DNA from: Bacteroidales bacterium
GTDB lineage: Bacteria; Bacteroidota; Bacteroidia; Bacteroidales; P3
Direction: 5' to 3'
Length of the DNA stretch: 58,281 bases
Assembly (NCBI GenBank): GCA_017613375.1
Contig: JAGADZ010000016.1
Coordinates: 1-58,281, forward strand
Positions 56,909 to 58,281 of this stretch are shown piece by piece. The translations under genes and the position numbers were made by a program. A model generated the notes under the pieces. That model worked only from the letters and a program-made list of their open reading frames with translations, did no database searches and was not told the DNA's origin. Position 1 is the first letter of the stretch; every line of letters starts with the position of its first letter.

Positions 56909-57253
56909 CTATTTAATATGTTTGCTAACGCGATGCATTACAAATAGTCCCACGACTTCTACCAGCAGAATTACCAGCGACACTATCACGCACCAATTAT
57001 CTTGCAATTGATCTTTTGAGAGGAGCATCAAAAGAAACATCACCACACCTAGGAAGGCGAAAGTAAATGGCAGCGAGACACGGAAGGCATCCTTCATAGT
57101 GATGCTTTCGGCGATATACATCAAGGCTGCAGTAAGCACCACCACAACGCTAGTGGCAACCACGTTGAAGGTGTGGTAACTGCTCAGCAACAAACCTGCG
57201 AGGATGTTGACTACCAGCACAGCAATGGTCGAAAAGAGGATGGTCTTTTTCAT
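56909..57253 (-). CDS. Small four-helix membrane protein
   Basis: 114 residues, four predicted helices (about 4-25, 30-50, 60-81, 87-108), ending in a basic HRVSKHIK. Lies between the SPFH gene (19 bp) and the small unknown. Similar four-helix proteins accompany SPFH or zinc-ribbon genes, but I know no function. Confidence 0.75.
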   Translation of the reverse strand: MKKTILFSTIAVLVVNILAGLLLSSYHTFNVVATSVVVVLTAALMYIAESITMKDAFRVSLPFTFAFLGVVMFLLMLLSKDQLQDNWCVIVSLVILLVEVVGLFVMHRVSKHIK

Positions 57254-57272
57254 CTTTGGTTACGTTTTGTTG

Positions 57273-58281
57273 TTAGACATTGGGGATGGGTGGTGGCGTG
57301 GGTTGTGCGGAAAATTCCGGCAATGTAGAAAGTGCAGCCCACTGTGGCATACCGGCTTTCCATACCAATGTGTTACCGTTCACCGTACCTTGCTGCATCA
57401 TTGTCTGAATGGTGGCAATATCGAAGGGACCTTGTTGCGCTCCTGCTACAACAACATAGTATTGCGCTTGTGGTACGGGCGGCGGTACTGCGGGTGGTTG
57501 TGTGTTGATGAATGCACCTGCGAGACCTGCCACTTGTGAGCCGATACCCACACCGGCGCCGATACCCACAGCTGTACCCATAGCACTACCACCGGTATTG
57601 CCTGCGGCTTTCTCCAACACATCGAAACTGCGGCGCATCTGGTAGTTCTCATTGCCTATGATACGCATCTCGGCTTTCGCGTCAATGGCCTCCTTTAGGC
57701 GTTGGAAACTGGCATCACTTTCGTCGACGGTGACAGCCACCACGCTGAAGAGTTGCAACTCGACACCATACATCTCAAAAACAGGCTGCAACAGTTTCTG
57801 CGCTATATCCGACAGCTCAGTTGTCTTGCTGCCGATGTTGACCACCGATGCGTTGACGGCAAGCATGGCATCACTGATGATGGATGACAGGCGGGATTGG
57901 ATAACACCCCGGAAATAGTTGGACAGCGTCACCACATCGAACGACGGCATATTACCTACGAAAGATTCGAGGAATAAGCGCGGATTACTCACACGGAAAC
58001 CATACTGGCCGTAGGCGCGAACAGGGACAATCACACCATACTTCGGATCCTCAATCTGCAACGGTGCAGCCGTTCCCCATTTACAGTCAAGCTGCATAGT
58101 TTGGTTCACGAACCATACTTCGGCAGCAAAGGGTGACTCCTTGCCGAAAGGCAGGTTGATAATCTTGTTCAGCAGCGGAATGTTCTCGCTGTTGATGGTG
58201 TAGGTACCCGACGTGAACTCATCGAGAATCTTACCACCGCGTACGAAGAAGGCCGTCTGTGCAGGATAGACAATCAGCTGA
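57273..58281 (-). CDS. SPFH-domain (YdjI-like) protein with C-terminal GYF_2-like domain, 5' end missing
   Basis: The frame is open from the right edge; 335 residues are visible and the start lies outside. The YdjI/virion-core pattern is clear: LIVYPAQTAFFVRGGKILDEF, NLPFGKESPFAAEVWFVN, MQLDCKWGTAAPLQIEDP, PVRAYGQYGFRVSN, then a helical part, a Gly/Ala-rich stretch (GTAVGIGAGVGIGS) and a Pro-rich link to a GYF_2-like domain (YYVVVAGAQQGPF...GNTLVWKAGMPQWAAL). SPFH proteins form membrane-bound oligomeric scaffolds. In Bacillus, YdjI recruits the stress protein PspA to the membrane. No PspA gene is in the window. Confidence 0.9.
   Translation of the reverse strand, partial: QLIVYPAQTAFFVRGGKILDEFTSGTYTINSENIPLLNKIINLPFGKESPFAAEVWFVNQTMQLDCKWGTAAPLQIEDPKYGVIVPVRAYGQYGFRVSNPRLFLESFVGNMPSFDVVTLSNYFRGVIQSRLSSIISDAMLAVNASVVNIGSKTTELSDIAQKLLQPVFEMYGVELQLFSVVAVTVDESDASFQRLKEAIDAKAEMRIIGNENYQMRRSFDVLEKAAGNTGGSAMGTAVGIGAGVGIGSQVAGLAGAFINTQPPAVPPPVPQAQYYVVVAGAQQGPFDIATIQTMMQQGTVNGNTLVWKAGMPQWAALSTLPEFSAQPTPPPIPNV

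Noticed and set aside
57273-58281. Prophage origin suggested by the virion-core name of the SPFH protein
   Set aside because: The name comes from distant similarity to a poxvirus protein; no capsid, terminase, tail or integrase gene is near.

Overview
The window comes from a strictly anaerobic member of the Bacteroidota, most likely order Bacteroidales. The signs are TAnnTTTG-type promoters, a lipid-anchored TamA variant (TamL), GldH, an archaeal-type ProS, two secreted GldK/FGE-like proteins, a short AtpC, a membrane pyrophosphatase and the [FeFe]-hydrogenase maturase HydE. I cannot name the genus. Many genes end in TAA, TAG or TGA, so the standard bacterial code applies.

The left 49 kb is mainly housekeeping. 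In order it holds: a GH89 alpha-N-acetylglucosaminidase running off the left edge; clpB interrupted by one in-frame amber codon; trmN6; an ExbB/4-TM/ExbD/ExbD energy-transduction operon; a likely envelope operon read leftward (low-complexity secreted protein, alkaline phosphatase, barrel-like protein, WaaA, TamL, prenyl diphosphate synthase); proS; aqpZ; uvrC-gldH; asd; hppA; atpDC; and dprA. Next come two FGE-like proteins around a nudix-pyrE-SRPBCC-lipoprotein block; an operon FGE-like/hpt/lipoprotein/AsmA-like/GT2; a MATE transporter; a membrane-anchored protein gene broken by an in-frame ochre codon; then pepA, pdxA, polA (with a degenerate proofreading domain), ygiQ, mgtC and hydE.

The right 9 kb (49.4-58.3 kb, all leftward) is different. 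It is AT-richer and made of accessory genes: a YdjI-like SPFH protein with a C-terminal GYF_2-like domain (running off the right edge), a 4-TM protein, a small unknown, two membrane proteins that both begin MALIPCP[E/K]CG with zinc ribbons, a stand-alone NO-VEIN/DUF3883-like PD-(D/E)XK domain protein, and two intact paralogues plus one fragment of an unrecognised family (TTFxGNWA family). A DUF4143-type AAA ATPase with three 23-bp iterons at its promoter sits between 65-bp direct repeats. This is my best candidate for an undescribed membrane-associated stress or defence system; its function is inference from domains and context only.

Three genes look disrupted (clpB amber, 39.2-40.0 kb ochre, 51.7 kb frameshift). 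Real mutations and sequence errors cannot be separated from the sequence alone. No tRNA, rRNA, CRISPR array, transposase or integrase was seen.
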